The notes below the pieces were generated by a model. It worked only from the letters and a program-made list of their open reading frames with translations. It made no database searches and had not been told where the DNA came from. This document shows, in pieces, positions 8,685 to 16,711 of a stretch of 33,405 bases of DNA. Source of the DNA: Paracoccaceae bacterium (GTDB lineage: Bacteria > Pseudomonadota > Alphaproteobacteria > Rhodobacterales > Rhodobacteraceae); NCBI GenBank assembly GCA_020629115.1, contig JAHDDY010000005.1, positions 50,171 through 83,575 of the forward strand. Reading direction: 5' to 3'. Position 1 is the first letter of the stretch. Each line of letters begins with the position of its first letter. Made by a program: the position numbers and the translations under genes.

Positions 8685-8785
8685 GGCTGCTCTCGTTTGC
8701 GCGTTGCGGCACCGGCGCGCGGATGGTAGCCAAGGGCCGCGCCGGAACCCATCCGTTCCCCGTGTCATCCGCTACAGGACACCCC

Positions 8786-9742
8786 ATGTCAACGCCGCAA
8801 AAGGCCCGCCCCGAAAACGCCCTCGAAATCAAGGCTCTGCGCAAGACCTATCCCGCACGCGGAAACGAGCCGGCGAAGGAGGCGCTGAAGGGCGTGGACC
8901 TGGCCATCCCGCGCGGGTCGGTCTTCGGCCTGCTGGGGCCGAACGGGGCGGGAAAGTCGACGCTCATCAACATCCTCGCCGGGCTGGTCAACAAGACGGA
9001 TGGCGGCGTGAGCATCTGGGGCTTCGACCAGGACCGGAACCCGCGCATGTCCCGCGCCTCCATCGGGGTCGTGCCGCAGGAGCTGCACCTCGATCCGTTC
9101 TTCACGCCGTTCGAGGCGATGGAGATCCAGGCGGGCATGTACGGCGTGCCCGCGCGGGAGCGGCGCACCGCCGAGCTGCTCGACGCGCTGGGCCTCGGCG
9201 ACAAGATGCATGTCGGCGCGCGGTCCCTCTCGGGCGGGATGAAACGGCGGCTGCTCATCGGGAAGGCCTTGGCGCATTCGCCGCCCGTCCTGATCCTCGA
9301 CGAGCCGACGGCGGGCGTCGACATCGACCTGCGGCGTCAGCTCTGGGATTTCGTGCGCCGCCTGAACGAGGACGGGACGACGATCATCCTGACGACGCAT
9401 TACCTCGAAGAGGCCGAGGAGATGTGCGACCGCATCGCCATCATCAACCACGGCGAGGTCATCGCGAACGAGCCGAAGGCGGACCTGCTGTCACGCATCG
9501 ACCGCAAGACCATGACGATCACGCCGGTCGACCCGCTGACGGACGTGCCCGCCATCCTCGCGCGGGAGGCGGCGCTGGACTGCGCGCTCGGCGCGGACGG
9601 GACGCTGTCGATCTCCTATTCCCGGTCCGAGACGACGCCGGGCGCGATCCTCGATCTGGTGCGCGCGGCGGAGATCGGCATTCGGGACGTGATGACCCAG
9701 GAAGCAGGGCTGGAAACCATCTTCCTCGATCTGACGCACTGA
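8786..9742 (+). CDS. ABC transporter ATP-binding protein (YadG-like)
   Basis: A 318-residue ABC ATPase starting at ATG 8786 after AGGAC. It has Walker A (GPNGAGKST, residues 51-59), a Q-loop in VVPQELHLDPFF, signature LSGGMKRRLLIGKAL, Walker B plus D-loop (VLILDEPTAGVD) and the H-loop His (TTHYLEEAEEM). The order and C-terminal extension after residue 235 match the ABC-2 exporter ATPases such as YadG, which normally pair with a separate permease. No permease gene is adjacent: the next gene is convergent pgeF and the preceding one is divergent. The partner must lie elsewhere. Substrate unknown. Confidence 0.92.
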   Translation: MSTPQKARPENALEIKALRKTYPARGNEPAKEALKGVDLAIPRGSVFGLLGPNGAGKSTLINILAGLVNKTDGGVSIWGFDQDRNPRMSRASIGVVPQELHLDPFFTPFEAMEIQAGMYGVPARERRTAELLDALGLGDKMHVGARSLSGGMKRRLLIGKALAHSPPVLILDEPTAGVDIDLRRQLWDFVRRLNEDGTTIILTTHYLEEAEEMCDRIAIINHGEVIANEPKADLLSRIDRKTMTITPVDPLTDVPAILAREAALDCALGADGTLSISYSRSETTPGAILDLVRAAEIGIRDVMTQEAGLETIFLDLTH

Positions 9743-9752
9743 GCGGCACTCT

Positions 9753-9773
9753 GCCCCGGACCTGATCCGGGGC
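9753..9773. terminator. Hairpin terminator after the ABC ATPase
   Basis: A perfect 8-bp stem (GCCCCGGA with TCCGGGGC, loop CCTGA) starts 11 bases after the stop codon, in the gap between convergent genes. The sequence nearly matches the hairpin at 3328-3350, suggesting a dispersed intergenic palindrome that also serves as a terminator. Confidence 0.6.
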
Positions 9774-9804
9774 CTCCCTGGGTCACGCGCCTCGCTCGAA
9801 CAGA

Positions 9805-9849
9805 CCCCGGACCAGCACAGCGGCATTCCATGCCGCAGCGCATCCGGGG
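9805..9849. repeat. Compound (nested) inverted repeat
   Basis: The outer arms CCCCGGA (9805-9811) and TCCGGGG (9843-9849) are the same sequences as the arms of the 9753-9773 hairpin, but here they enclose an inner stem GCGGCAT/ATGCCGC (9820-9826 and 9830-9836, loop TCC). It lies just past the end of pgeF and may terminate it. Confidence 0.55.
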
Positions 9850-9863
9850 CAGCGCGCTACCCG

Positions 9864-10652
9864 TCACTCGTCCGCCAGCACGATCGCAGACAGCCCCCGC
9901 CCGTAATCCCCCTCGCCCCGGTGCAGCGCCCGACGGTTCGAGTAGAAGCGATCCTCGTCCGCATAGGTGCAGGCCCCCAAGAAGCTTGACTGGCGCACGC
10001 CGTAGGCCCTGAGCGTCGCGCGGCAGTAGCCCGGCAGGTCGAAGCGGTGATGGCCCTCCTCGGGGTCGGGGCCGAAATGGCGGGCGTTCTCGCGGTCGTC
10101 TTCGAGAAAGCGTTGCCGGAACGCCTCGTCCACCTGATAGTTCGGCTGCGTGATGCACGGGCCGATCCCGGCGCGGATGCGCTGACGCTCGGCCCCCAGC
10201 GCGATCATGGCCTCCACCGTCGCCTCCAGCACCCCGCCCAGCGCGCCCTTCCAGCCCGCATGGGCCGCGCCGATCACCTTCGCCTTGGGGTCCACGAACA
10301 GGACGGGCGCGCAATCGGCGGTGAGGATGCCCAGCGCGATGCCGGGCGTCTCCGTGACCATCGCATCGGCCTTGGGCTGCTTGCCGGGCCGCCACGGGGC
10401 GGTGACCGTTACCACCTCGGCGCTGTGATACTGGTGGCAGGACACGAGCGCCTCGCGCGCCACGCCCATGGTCCGGGCAGCATAGGCGCGGTTCCTCGCC
10501 ACGTTCTCGCGCGGGTCGCCCGATGCGCCCCGCCCGCATTGCAGGCCGGCATAGATGCCTTCCGATACCCCGCCCTTGCGGGTGAAGAAGGCGTGCCGCA
10601 CGCCCTCCGTGGCCAGGTCGTCGACGGTCAGCGTCTCGATGGGACTGCTCAT
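9864..10652 (-). CDS. pgeF: Peptidoglycan editing factor PgeF (multicopper polyphenol oxidase family)
   Basis: A 262-residue YfiH/PgeF family protein. In E. coli the family removes misincorporated amino acids such as L-Ser from the peptidoglycan precursor UDP-MurNAc; older annotation calls it laccase or polyphenol oxidase. Visible family features are HAFFTRKGGVS near the N-terminus, CHQYHS with His76, TADCAPVLF with Cys114, and AHAGWKG with His131, the conserved metal-binding set. The ATG at 10652 overlaps the stop of the midA-like gene as ATGA, making it the last gene of lgt-midA-pgeF. Confidence 0.93.
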   Translation of the reverse strand: MSSPIETLTVDDLATEGVRHAFFTRKGGVSEGIYAGLQCGRGASGDPRENVARNRAYAARTMGVAREALVSCHQYHSAEVVTVTAPWRPGKQPKADAMVTETPGIALGILTADCAPVLFVDPKAKVIGAAHAGWKGALGGVLEATVEAMIALGAERQRIRAGIGPCITQPNYQVDEAFRQRFLEDDRENARHFGPDPEEGHHRFDLPGYCRATLRAYGVRQSSFLGACTYADEDRFYSNRRALHRGEGDYGRGLSAIVLADE

Positions 10653-11728
10653 GCGCCCAGGTCCTCCGCGAAGCCGGGGGGGGGAATGTCGTCGCCCGAC
10701 AGGGCCAGCGCCTTGAACAGCGTGCCCATGGCGTCGGGTTCGGTGAGGCGGGCGAGGGCGGCGCGGATCTCCTCGGCGCGGTCGGGCTGCGCCTTCTCCA
10801 GCATCGCCGCGCGCAGGCGGATGCCGAGCCAGTCGAGCAGCGGTCCCTGCCCGCGAACGCCCCAGACCGTCGCCCCCTCCCGCTCCGCGGCCTTGGCGAG
10901 CGCCAGGAAATCGACATGGGCGGTCAGGTCCGCCTCGCCCGGCGCGTCGAGCGGGTCGGCATAGGCATGGCCCCGCACGGCCTGGAGCGTATCGCCGCTC
11001 GCGCGTGGCTCCGCATGGCCGTAGTCGATGGCCAGCACCACGCCCCCCTGCGCCGACAGCCGCGCGCCCAGCGCCCCGGCGATGGTCCGGCTCTGGGGCG
11101 AGGTCTCGTAGACCGCGCCCTCCTCGGCCCCCTCCGGCAGCGCGGCGCCGGAGACGGGGGGCGACAGGCCGAGGACGAGGGCCTCGCCCCGCAACCCCAC
11201 CATCCGCTCGCACAAGGCCCCGTCCGAGACGACGAACTGCCGGATGGGCAGCGCGTCGAAGAATTCGTTCGCCACGACGAGGAGCGGTCCCTCCTCCGGC
11301 AGGTCGTCCACCGCGTCGGCCCAGCGCGGCTCGTGCGCGCCGAGAGCCTCCCACTGCTTGCGGCGCAGGGCCGGCGACGTCTCGACGAGCCACAGCTCGG
11401 CGGCCTCGACGAACCCCGGCACCCGCGCCGCCGCGCGCAGGGCATCGGCCATCAGCGTCCCGCGCCCGGGGCCGAACTCGGCGAGGGTGAAGGCCCCGGG
11501 CGAGCCGCGGTCGATCCACGCCTGCGCCAGCCACAGGCCGATCATCTCGCCGAACATCTGGCTGATCTCGGGGGCGGTGGTGAAATCGCCCCCCCGGCCC
11601 AGGGGATCGCGCGTCACGTAGTAGCCATGCTCGGGATGGCCGAGGCACAGGCCCATGTACTCGGCCACCGGCATCGGCCCCTCGGCGCGGATACGGCGGA
11701 CGAGGATGTCGTGCAGGGGCGTCGTCAT
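10649..11728 (-). CDS. SAM-dependent methyltransferase, MidA/NDUFAF7 family
   Basis: A 359-residue protein with the SAM-binding motif LAEFGPGRGTLMADALR and the family blocks EYMGLCLGHPEHGYYVTRDPLGRGGDFTTAPE (read at about residues 20-55), VVANEFFDALPIRQFV and VLAIDYGHAE. The mitochondrial member NDUFAF7 dimethylates an arginine of complex I subunit NDUFS2; bacterial members have no firmly proven substrate, although complex I is a natural candidate. Its start and stop overlap lgt and pgeF respectively by ATGA, an arrangement common in alphaproteobacteria. Confidence 0.93.
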   Translation of the reverse strand: MTTPLHDILVRRIRAEGPMPVAEYMGLCLGHPEHGYYVTRDPLGRGGDFTTAPEISQMFGEMIGLWLAQAWIDRGSPGAFTLAEFGPGRGTLMADALRAAARVPGFVEAAELWLVETSPALRRKQWEALGAHEPRWADAVDDLPEEGPLLVVANEFFDALPIRQFVVSDGALCERMVGLRGEALVLGLSPPVSGAALPEGAEEGAVYETSPQSRTIAGALGARLSAQGGVVLAIDYGHAEPRASGDTLQAVRGHAYADPLDAPGEADLTAHVDFLALAKAAEREGATVWGVRGQGPLLDWLGIRLRAAMLEKAQPDRAEEIRAALARLTEPDAMGTLFKALALSGDDIPPPGFAEDLGA

Positions 11729-12570
11729 GCGGATGCGGACCTGCGGGTCAGGGCGTAGGCGACGAGGGCGAGGCCCACCGCGACCATGGGCAGGGACAGG
11801 AGCTGACCCTGTTGCAGGCACTGCCCGAGGGGCGCGACCACGCAGTCGAGACCGGGATTGGCCTCGCGGTAGAATTCGACGATGGCGCGCGACGCGCCGT
11901 AGCCCGCGATGAACACGCCCGCGACGAGGCCGGGCCGCCTCAGCCCGCCGCTCCACGCCACCACCGCCAGCACGATCATCAGGAGCAGCCCTTCCAGCGC
12001 CGCCTCGTAGAGCTGGCTCGGATGACGCGGCACCTGCGCGGGGTCGGCGGGGAAGACGAAGGCCCACGGCCCGTCCCACGGCTTGCCCCACAGCTCCCCG
12101 TTGACGAAGTTGGCGATGCGCCCGAACAGGATGCCGAAGGGCGTCGCGCAGGCGATGGCGTCGGCGGTCGAGAGGACGGGGGCGGGATTGAGCCGGCAGA
12201 ACAACAACGCCCCGGCGACGACGCCGAGGAACCCGCCATGGAAGGACATGCCGCCCTCCCAGGTCTTCACGATGTCGAGCGGGTTCTCGATGTAGTAGCC
12301 GACATTGTAGAACAGCACGTAGCCCAGCCGCCCGCCCAGGATGACGCCGAAGGTGCAGAAGAACAGCAGCGCCTCGGCCCGCCCCGGCGCGAAGGGCGGG
12401 GTCCCGTCCGGCCACAGGCGGGGCCGCGCCGTGAGCATCATCACGTAGCGCCAGCCCAGCAGCAGCCCGACGATGTAGGCGAGCGCGTACCACCGGATGC
12501 CGATCGGCCCGATGCGCACCGCGAAGGGGTCGATATCGGGAAAGGGCAGGACCAGATCGAGCAGGGGCAT
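11725..12570 (-). CDS. lgt: Prolipoprotein diacylglyceryl transferase
   Basis: Lgt is the integral inner-membrane enzyme that moves diacylglyceryl from phosphatidylglycerol onto the lipobox cysteine, the first step of lipoprotein maturation. The 281 residues contain several hydrophobic helices, the GGMSFHGGFLG segment with His111, the signature FGRIANFVNGELWG with Arg151, and the C-terminal YGASRAIVEFYRE. It is the first gene of the operon with midA and pgeF and its product would process the predicted lipoprotein at 6337-6765. Confidence 0.97.
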   Translation of the reverse strand: MPLLDLVLPFPDIDPFAVRIGPIGIRWYALAYIVGLLLGWRYVMMLTARPRLWPDGTPPFAPGRAEALLFFCTFGVILGGRLGYVLFYNVGYYIENPLDIVKTWEGGMSFHGGFLGVVAGALLFCRLNPAPVLSTADAIACATPFGILFGRIANFVNGELWGKPWDGPWAFVFPADPAQVPRHPSQLYEAALEGLLLMIVLAVVAWSGGLRRPGLVAGVFIAGYGASRAIVEFYREANPGLDCVVAPLGQCLQQGQLLSLPMVAVGLALVAYALTRRSASA

Positions 12571-12662
12571 CGGAAGCGCTCCGGGGGCGAAGGGGTGCGG
12601 GGGCCGGTTTGGGGGTTCGGGGGGCCGAGGTCAAGTGGGCTACGACAGGGATACGCATCCCG

Positions 12663-12741
12663 CCCCCGGCGAAGACCGGGGGCCTCGCAGGAATGTCGTT
12701 CAGCATCCCACCCGTCGAGGTTCCCGGTCTTCGCCGGGAAC
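12663..12741. repeat. Pair of mirror-image hairpins between SDR and lgt
   Basis: Hairpin A has arms CCCCCGG/CCGGGGG (12663-12669, 12676-12682; loop CGAAGA). Hairpin B has arms GTTCCCGG/CCGGGAAC (12720-12727, 12734-12741; loop TCTTCG). The cores are exact reverse complements of each other, so the two hairpins form an inverted pair about 58 bp apart. B lies 15 bases past the stop of the minus-strand SDR gene and could terminate it. The remaining 12571-12756 holds the lgt promoter region with no clear hexamers. Confidence 0.6.
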
Positions 12742-12756
12742 GGGGCGCGGGGTGCT

Positions 12757-13533
12757 TCACAATGTCGAGACCAGGTGTCCCCCGTCCACCGGCACCACCG
12801 CTCCCGTGACGAACGATCCGCGATCCGAGACGAGCATCAGGAGCGGGCCGTCCAGTTCCTCCATCCGGCCCGCCCGGCGCATGGGCGAACGGCGCAACAG
12901 CGTCTCGCCCGCCGCGCTCTCCAGGAACTCCTGGTTCATGTCGGTGGCGAAATAGCCGGGGGCGAGGGCGTTGACGCGGATGTCGTGGCGGGCCAGCTCC
13001 AGCGCCATGACCTTCGTCATGTGGATCACCGCCGCCTTGCTGACGGCATAGGCGGCCGCCCCGCCGATGGGCCGCTCGCCGGTGATGGAGGCGATGTTGA
13101 CGACCGAGCCGCCCTGCCCCGCCGCGATCATGCCCCTGCAGACGGTCTGCGCCACGGTCCAGGCGGCCATCTGGTTCAGCGCGAAGACGTGCCGCATCGC
13201 CGCGTCGGTCGTGTCGAGGAACCCGTTGCCCTGGGCGATGCCCGCATTGTTGACGAGGATGGTCGGCGCGCCCGCCTCCGCGGCGAGCATGGCCACGCTC
13301 GCCTCGACCGAGGCCGCGTCGGTGACGTCGGTGCGCAGGACGATGCCGCGCCCGCCCGCCGCCGCGATTTCTTCCGCCACCTCGGCGAGATAGCCCTCGC
13401 GCCGCGCGGCGAGGCCCACCGTGCAGCCCGCCGCCGCCAGCGTGAGCGCGAAATGCCGCCCGAGGCCGGAGGAGGCCCCCGTCACGAGGGCGACCCTGTC
13501 CGAAAGTCCGAACCAGTCCGTCCCGCCGCTCAT
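12757..13533 (-). CDS. Short-chain dehydrogenase/reductase (SDR)
   Basis: A 258-residue classical SDR. It has the nucleotide-binding TGASSGLG (Gly19, Gly23, Gly25), NNAG at residues 95-98, and the catalytic Ser149, Tyr162 and Lys166 in NIASITGERP...YAVSK. Asn119 in ALNQMA completes the tetrad region. The substrate is not evident; the sequence resembles 3-oxoacyl-ACP reductase (FabG)-like and glucose/ribitol dehydrogenase-like annotations in general, which alone is not diagnostic. The ATG at 13533 overlaps the nth stop by ATGA, so it is co-transcribed with the repair gene. Confidence 0.9.
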   Translation of the reverse strand: MSGGTDWFGLSDRVALVTGASSGLGRHFALTLAAAGCTVGLAARREGYLAEVAEEIAAAGGRGIVLRTDVTDAASVEASVAMLAAEAGAPTILVNNAGIAQGNGFLDTTDAAMRHVFALNQMAAWTVAQTVCRGMIAAGQGGSVVNIASITGERPIGGAAAYAVSKAAVIHMTKVMALELARHDIRVNALAPGYFATDMNQEFLESAAGETLLRRSPMRRAGRMEELDGPLLMLVSDRGSFVTGAVVPVDGGHLVSTL

Positions 13534-14174
13534 GCCGTCTTCTCCTCCCATGCGCACAGGTCGTTGATGAGGCATCCCGCGCAATCGGGCCTGCGCGCCT
13601 TGCACGTGTAGCGCCCGTGCAGGATCAGCCAGTGATGGGCGTGCTGGGCGAATTCCACGGGCACATTGTCCTCGATGGCCTTCTCGACCGCGACCACGTC
13701 CTTGCCCGGGGCGATGCCGGTGCGGTTGCCGACGCGGTCGATGTGGGTGTCCACCGCCTGCGCCGGATGGCGGAACCACATGTTCAGCACCACGTTCGCC
13801 GTCTTGCGGCCCACGCCCGGCAGGGTCTGCATCGCGGCGCGCGACGACGGCACCTCGCCGCCGTATTCGTCGATCAGGCGCTGGCTCAGCTTGATGACGT
13901 TCCTCGCCTTGTTGCGGAAGAGGCCGATCGTCTTGATATGCTCGATCACGCCTTCCTCGCCCAGCGCCAGCATCTTCTCGGGCGTGTCGGCCACGGCGAA
14001 GAGGCCGCGCGTCGCCTTGTTCACCCCCTTGTCGGTCGCCTGCGCCGAGAGCGCCACGGCGACGACGAGGGTGAAGGCGTTGGTGTGCTCCAGCTCCCCC
14101 ACCGGCTCGGCGCAGCGGTCGCGGAAGCGGGAGAAGATCGCATTGATCGTACCGTAGGGAAGCTGTCTGGCCAT
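13530..14174 (-). CDS. nth: Endonuclease III (DNA glycosylase/AP lyase)
   Basis: A 214-residue base-excision repair enzyme that removes oxidised pyrimidines and cleaves abasic sites. The helix-hairpin-helix LPGVGRKTANVVL contains catalytic Lys124, the following VDTHIDRVGNR gives Asp142, and the C-terminus ends with the [4Fe-4S] site C-x6-C-x2-C-x5-C (Cys191, 198, 201, 207). The family's usual VDTHV-x-RV is here VDTHIDRV, a mild variation. It is the first gene of a two-gene operon with the SDR. Confidence 0.97.
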   Translation of the reverse strand: MARQLPYGTINAIFSRFRDRCAEPVGELEHTNAFTLVVAVALSAQATDKGVNKATRGLFAVADTPEKMLALGEEGVIEHIKTIGLFRNKARNVIKLSQRLIDEYGGEVPSSRAAMQTLPGVGRKTANVVLNMWFRHPAQAVDTHIDRVGNRTGIAPGKDVVAVEKAIEDNVPVEFAQHAHHWLILHGRYTCKARRPDCAGCLINDLCAWEEKTA

Positions 14175-14214
14175 GGAGCGGTGCTAGCGCGCCCCATGGC
14201 CCTCGCGCAAGGGA

Positions 14215-14793
14215 TCAGTCGCGGTCCTCGCCGTCCTCGTCGGCGGCGGAGGACGCGCGCGGCTGGCGCTGCTCGCGCCCGATCACGTCGCTCAGGTCCT
14301 CCAGCTCGATGAAGGCGTCCGCCTGCCGGCGCAGCTCGTCGGCGATCATGGGCGGCTGGGAGCGGATGGTCGAGACGATGCTTACCCGCTTGCCTTTGCG
14401 CTGGATGGCCGCGCAGAGGCTGCGAAAGTCGCCGTCGCCGGAGAAGATGACCAGATGATCGACATGCTCGGCCATCTCCAGCGCGTCGATGGCCAGCTCG
14501 ATATCCATGTTGCCCTTCACCTTCCGCCGGCCCGAGGCATCGGTATATTCCTTCGTCGGCTTGGTCACGAGGGCGTAGCCGTTGTATTCGAGCCAGTCGA
14601 CTAGCGGGCGGATGGGCGAATAGTCGTCGTTCTCCATCAGGGCGGTGTAGTAATACGCCCGCACCAGCTTGCCCCGGGAGGCGAATTCAGACAGCAGCTT
14701 GCGGTAATCTATGTCGAAGCCCAGCGACCGGGCGGCGGAATAGAGATTGGAGCCGTCGATGAACAGGGCGATCCTGTCGTCGCGATAGAACAT
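14215..14793 (-). CDS. NYN domain protein (LabA/DUF88 family)
   Basis: A 192-residue protein with the PIN-like NYN nuclease fold: DGSN at 13-16, acidic GNMDIELAIDAL (Asp97, Asp103) and SGDGDF at 118-123, which together supply the acidic metal cluster expected for an RNase. The C-terminal 30 residues are polar and low complexity (EDRD end). The family is implicated in RNA degradation but most bacterial members lack a known target. ATG 14793 follows GAGG. It is divergent from folK, and its 3' end lies 40 bp upstream of the nth start, so the two may be read as one unit with nth. Confidence 0.9.
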   Translation of the reverse strand: MFYRDDRIALFIDGSNLYSAARSLGFDIDYRKLLSEFASRGKLVRAYYYTALMENDDYSPIRPLVDWLEYNGYALVTKPTKEYTDASGRRKVKGNMDIELAIDALEMAEHVDHLVIFSGDGDFRSLCAAIQRKGKRVSIVSTIRSQPPMIADELRRQADAFIELEDLSDVIGREQRQPRASSAADEDGEDRD

Positions 14794-14902
14794 AAAGAAC
14801 CTCGTTAGTATGAAGCGATGGCTTGAAATTCGAATCGACGGGTCTTTCTGTCGCTACCGCCGAGCGCGGCAGATACTAGTGTCGAAGGAGGGGCATTCAA
14901 CG

Positions 14903-15490
14903 ATGCAGGAGGGTTCGGACCCCCGGGACGGGGAGCTTCGGCTGCGGTCAATCATCGCACTGGGGGCAAACCTTCCCCTGCGTCATCGTACGCCCGTCGA
15001 GACCCTCGAACGGGCCGTCGAGGCGCTGGGGGAGGCCGGATTGCGGGTCGTGGCCCGGTCGCGCTGGTACGCGACCCCCGCCTGGCCGGAGGGCGCGGGG
15101 CCGAATTTCGTCAACGGGGCGGTGGCCGTCGAGGGGGTGGGCGGGGCGGCGCTCCTGACGATCCTGCACGGGATCGAGGCCGATCTGGGGCGCGCGCGCA
15201 AGGCGGGGCGGTGGGATGCGCGGGTCTGCGACCTCGATCTCCTGTGCACCGGCGCGATGGTCCGTCCCGATGCGCGGACATGGCGGCGCGTCGCCGAGGC
15301 CCCGCCCGAAGCGGCGCGGCCCGGCCTCGTGCTGCCCCACCCCCTGATGCACACCCGCGCCTTCGCGCTCGTGCCAATGGCGGACGTGGCGGCGGACTGG
15401 CGGCATCCGGTGCTGGAGCGGACGGTGGCGGAGATGCTCGCCGCCCTGCCCCGGGATGACGTGACCGCCGTCCGACCCCTTGCCGGTTGA
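14903..15490 (+). CDS. folK: 2-amino-4-hydroxy-6-hydroxymethyldihydropteridine pyrophosphokinase
   Basis: HPPK transfers pyrophosphate from ATP to hydroxymethyl-dihydropterin in folate synthesis. The ATG at 14903 (195 aa) is chosen because AAGGAGGGG lies about 10 bases upstream; a longer frame from 14810 has no such signal. SIIALGANLPLRH, the ArgxxxxxDLDLLC segment (ARVCDLDLLC) and LPHPLMHTRAFALVPMADVA correspond to the conserved HPPK blocks, including the acidic Mg-binding pair in DLD. Gene appears single, with divergent NYN gene upstream. Confidence 0.93.
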   Translation: MQEGSDPRDGELRLRSIIALGANLPLRHRTPVETLERAVEALGEAGLRVVARSRWYATPAWPEGAGPNFVNGAVAVEGVGGAALLTILHGIEADLGRARKAGRWDARVCDLDLLCTGAMVRPDARTWRRVAEAPPEAARPGLVLPHPLMHTRAFALVPMADVAADWRHPVLERTVAEMLAALPRDDVTAVRPLAG

Positions 15491-15541
15491 GCGGCCCCCG
15501 CGCGGCTCCATATACAGGGGGAACAGCAAGCGAGGCTCAGA

Positions 15542-15829
15542 ATGACCACGACGAACCGCATCTTCGACGACATCGGCAAGATGATGACCAGCGCCGCCGG
15601 GGTGGCCAAGGGCATGAAGGACGAGGCCGAGACCGCCATGCGCGGCCAGATGGAACGCTGGCTCTCGGAGATGGACCTCGTCACCCGCGAGGAATTCGAC
15701 GCGGTGCGCGAGATGGCTCTCAAGACCCGCGCCGAGAACGTGGCCCTCAAGGCGCGACTCGACGCGCTGGAGGGGAAGGCGGAAGACGACGCGGGCGGCG
15801 AGGCGAAGACGGATAAGCCGTCCGATTGA
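15542..15829 (+). CDS. ubiK: UbiK/BMFP accessory factor
   Basis: A 95-residue protein of the UbiK (YqiC, Brucella membrane fusogenic protein) family. The N-terminal amphipathic helix region (RIFDDIGKMMTSAAGVAKGM) and a C-terminal coiled coil (about 50-78, EEFDAVREMALKTRAENVAL) are typical of these small trimeric proteins. In E. coli UbiK assists ubiquinone synthesis under aerobic conditions by binding UbiJ and lipids. The symbol rests on family resemblance. The tail is acidic and polar. Confidence 0.85.
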   Translation: MTTTNRIFDDIGKMMTSAAGVAKGMKDEAETAMRGQMERWLSEMDLVTREEFDAVREMALKTRAENVALKARLDALEGKAEDDAGGEAKTDKPSD

Positions 15830-15846
15830 TCCGAAAGTGCCTCTGT

Positions 15847-15915
15847 CCCGCACTCGATGCGGGGCCTGTCGAAGCAACGTGGCACGTACGAAGAGGCCCC
15901 GCATCAGGTGCGGGG
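15847..15915. terminator. Twin hairpins between convergent ubiK and frcA
   Basis: Hairpin 1 is CCCGCA-CTCGA-TGCGGG (15847-15863), 17 bases after ubiK. Hairpin 2 is CCCCGCA-TCAGG-TGCGGGG (15897-15915), directly after the frcA stop on the minus strand. In addition GATGCGGGGCCT (15856-15867) and AGGCCCCGCATC (15894-15905) are a perfect 12-bp inverted repeat, so a longer alternative stem is possible. This suits a bidirectional terminator. Confidence 0.65.
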
Positions 15916-15928
15916 TAGAGGAAAATCT

Positions 15929-16711
15929 TCAAGTCGGCACCGTCTCGACCGTCGGCGGCTGCTTCGCGCCGGTCATGTAGGCGACCGCGTCCGACATCGT
16001 GTGGCCCTTCGGGTCGATGACGCAGCTTCGCCGGCCGAGGCGGTGGATGTGGATGCGGTCGGCGACCTCGAAGACATGGGGCATGTTGTGCGAGATGAGC
16101 ACGATGGGCATGCCCTTGGCCTTCACGTCGAGGATCAGGTCGAGCACCCGGCGCGATTCCTTGACCCCCAGCGCCGCCGTCGGCTCGTCCATGATGATGA
16201 CCTTCGAGCCGAACGCGGCGGCGCGGGCGACCGCCACGCCCTGCCGCTGACCGCCAGACAGGGTCTCGACGGCCTGGGTGATATTCTGGATGGTCATCAG
16301 GCCCAGCTCGCTCAGCTTCGCCCGGGCCTGGCGCTCCATCTCGGCCCGGTCGAGCGCGCGCAGGTACCGGCCCATGAATCCGGGCTTTCGCAGTTCGCGG
16401 CCCAGGAACATGTTGTCGGCGATGGACAGCGCGGGCGAGAGGGCGAGGTTCTGGTACACGGTCTCGATCCCCGCCTCCCGCGCGGCCATGGGCGAGGTGA
16501 AGCGCACCTCGCGCCCCTCCAGCAGGATGGTCCCCTCCTCGGGGCGCACGGCGCCCGACAGCGCCTTGATGAGCGTGGACTTGCCCGCCCCGTTATCCCC
16601 GATCACGGCGAGGATCTCGCCGGGATACAGCTCGAAGTCGCAGCGGTCGAGCGCGACCACGCGGCCATAGCGCTTGACGAGGCCCCTCGCCTGGAGGATG
16701 GGCGCGCTCAT
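15929..16711 (-). CDS. frcA: Sugar ABC transporter ATP-binding protein, FrcA-like
   Basis: A 260-residue single-module ATPase, unlike RbsA or XylG that have two modules. Walker A is GDNGAGKSTLIK, signature LSGGQRQGVAVARA, Walker B VIIMDEPTAALGVKES, H-loop ISHNMPHV. It is the last of three genes read frcB-frcC-frcA; the start overlaps the frcC stop by ATGA. Fructose (or the related ribose/mannose) import is inferred mainly from the strong resemblance of the binding protein to Sinorhizobium FrcB. Substrate specificity needs experimental proof. Confidence 0.9.
   Translation of the reverse strand: MSAPILQARGLVKRYGRVVALDRCDFELYPGEILAVIGDNGAGKSTLIKALSGAVRPEEGTILLEGREVRFTSPMAAREAGIETVYQNLALSPALSIADNMFLGRELRKPGFMGRYLRALDRAEMERQARAKLSELGLMTIQNITQAVETLSGGQRQGVAVARAAAFGSKVIIMDEPTAALGVKESRRVLDLILDVKAKGMPIVLISHNMPHVFEVADRIHIHRLGRRSCVIDPKGHTMSDAVAYMTGAKQPPTVETVPT

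Noticed and set aside
10649-12760. 703-residue frame starting at 12760
   Set aside because: Its N-terminal part is a shadow over lgt; only the part from 11728 is the methyltransferase.
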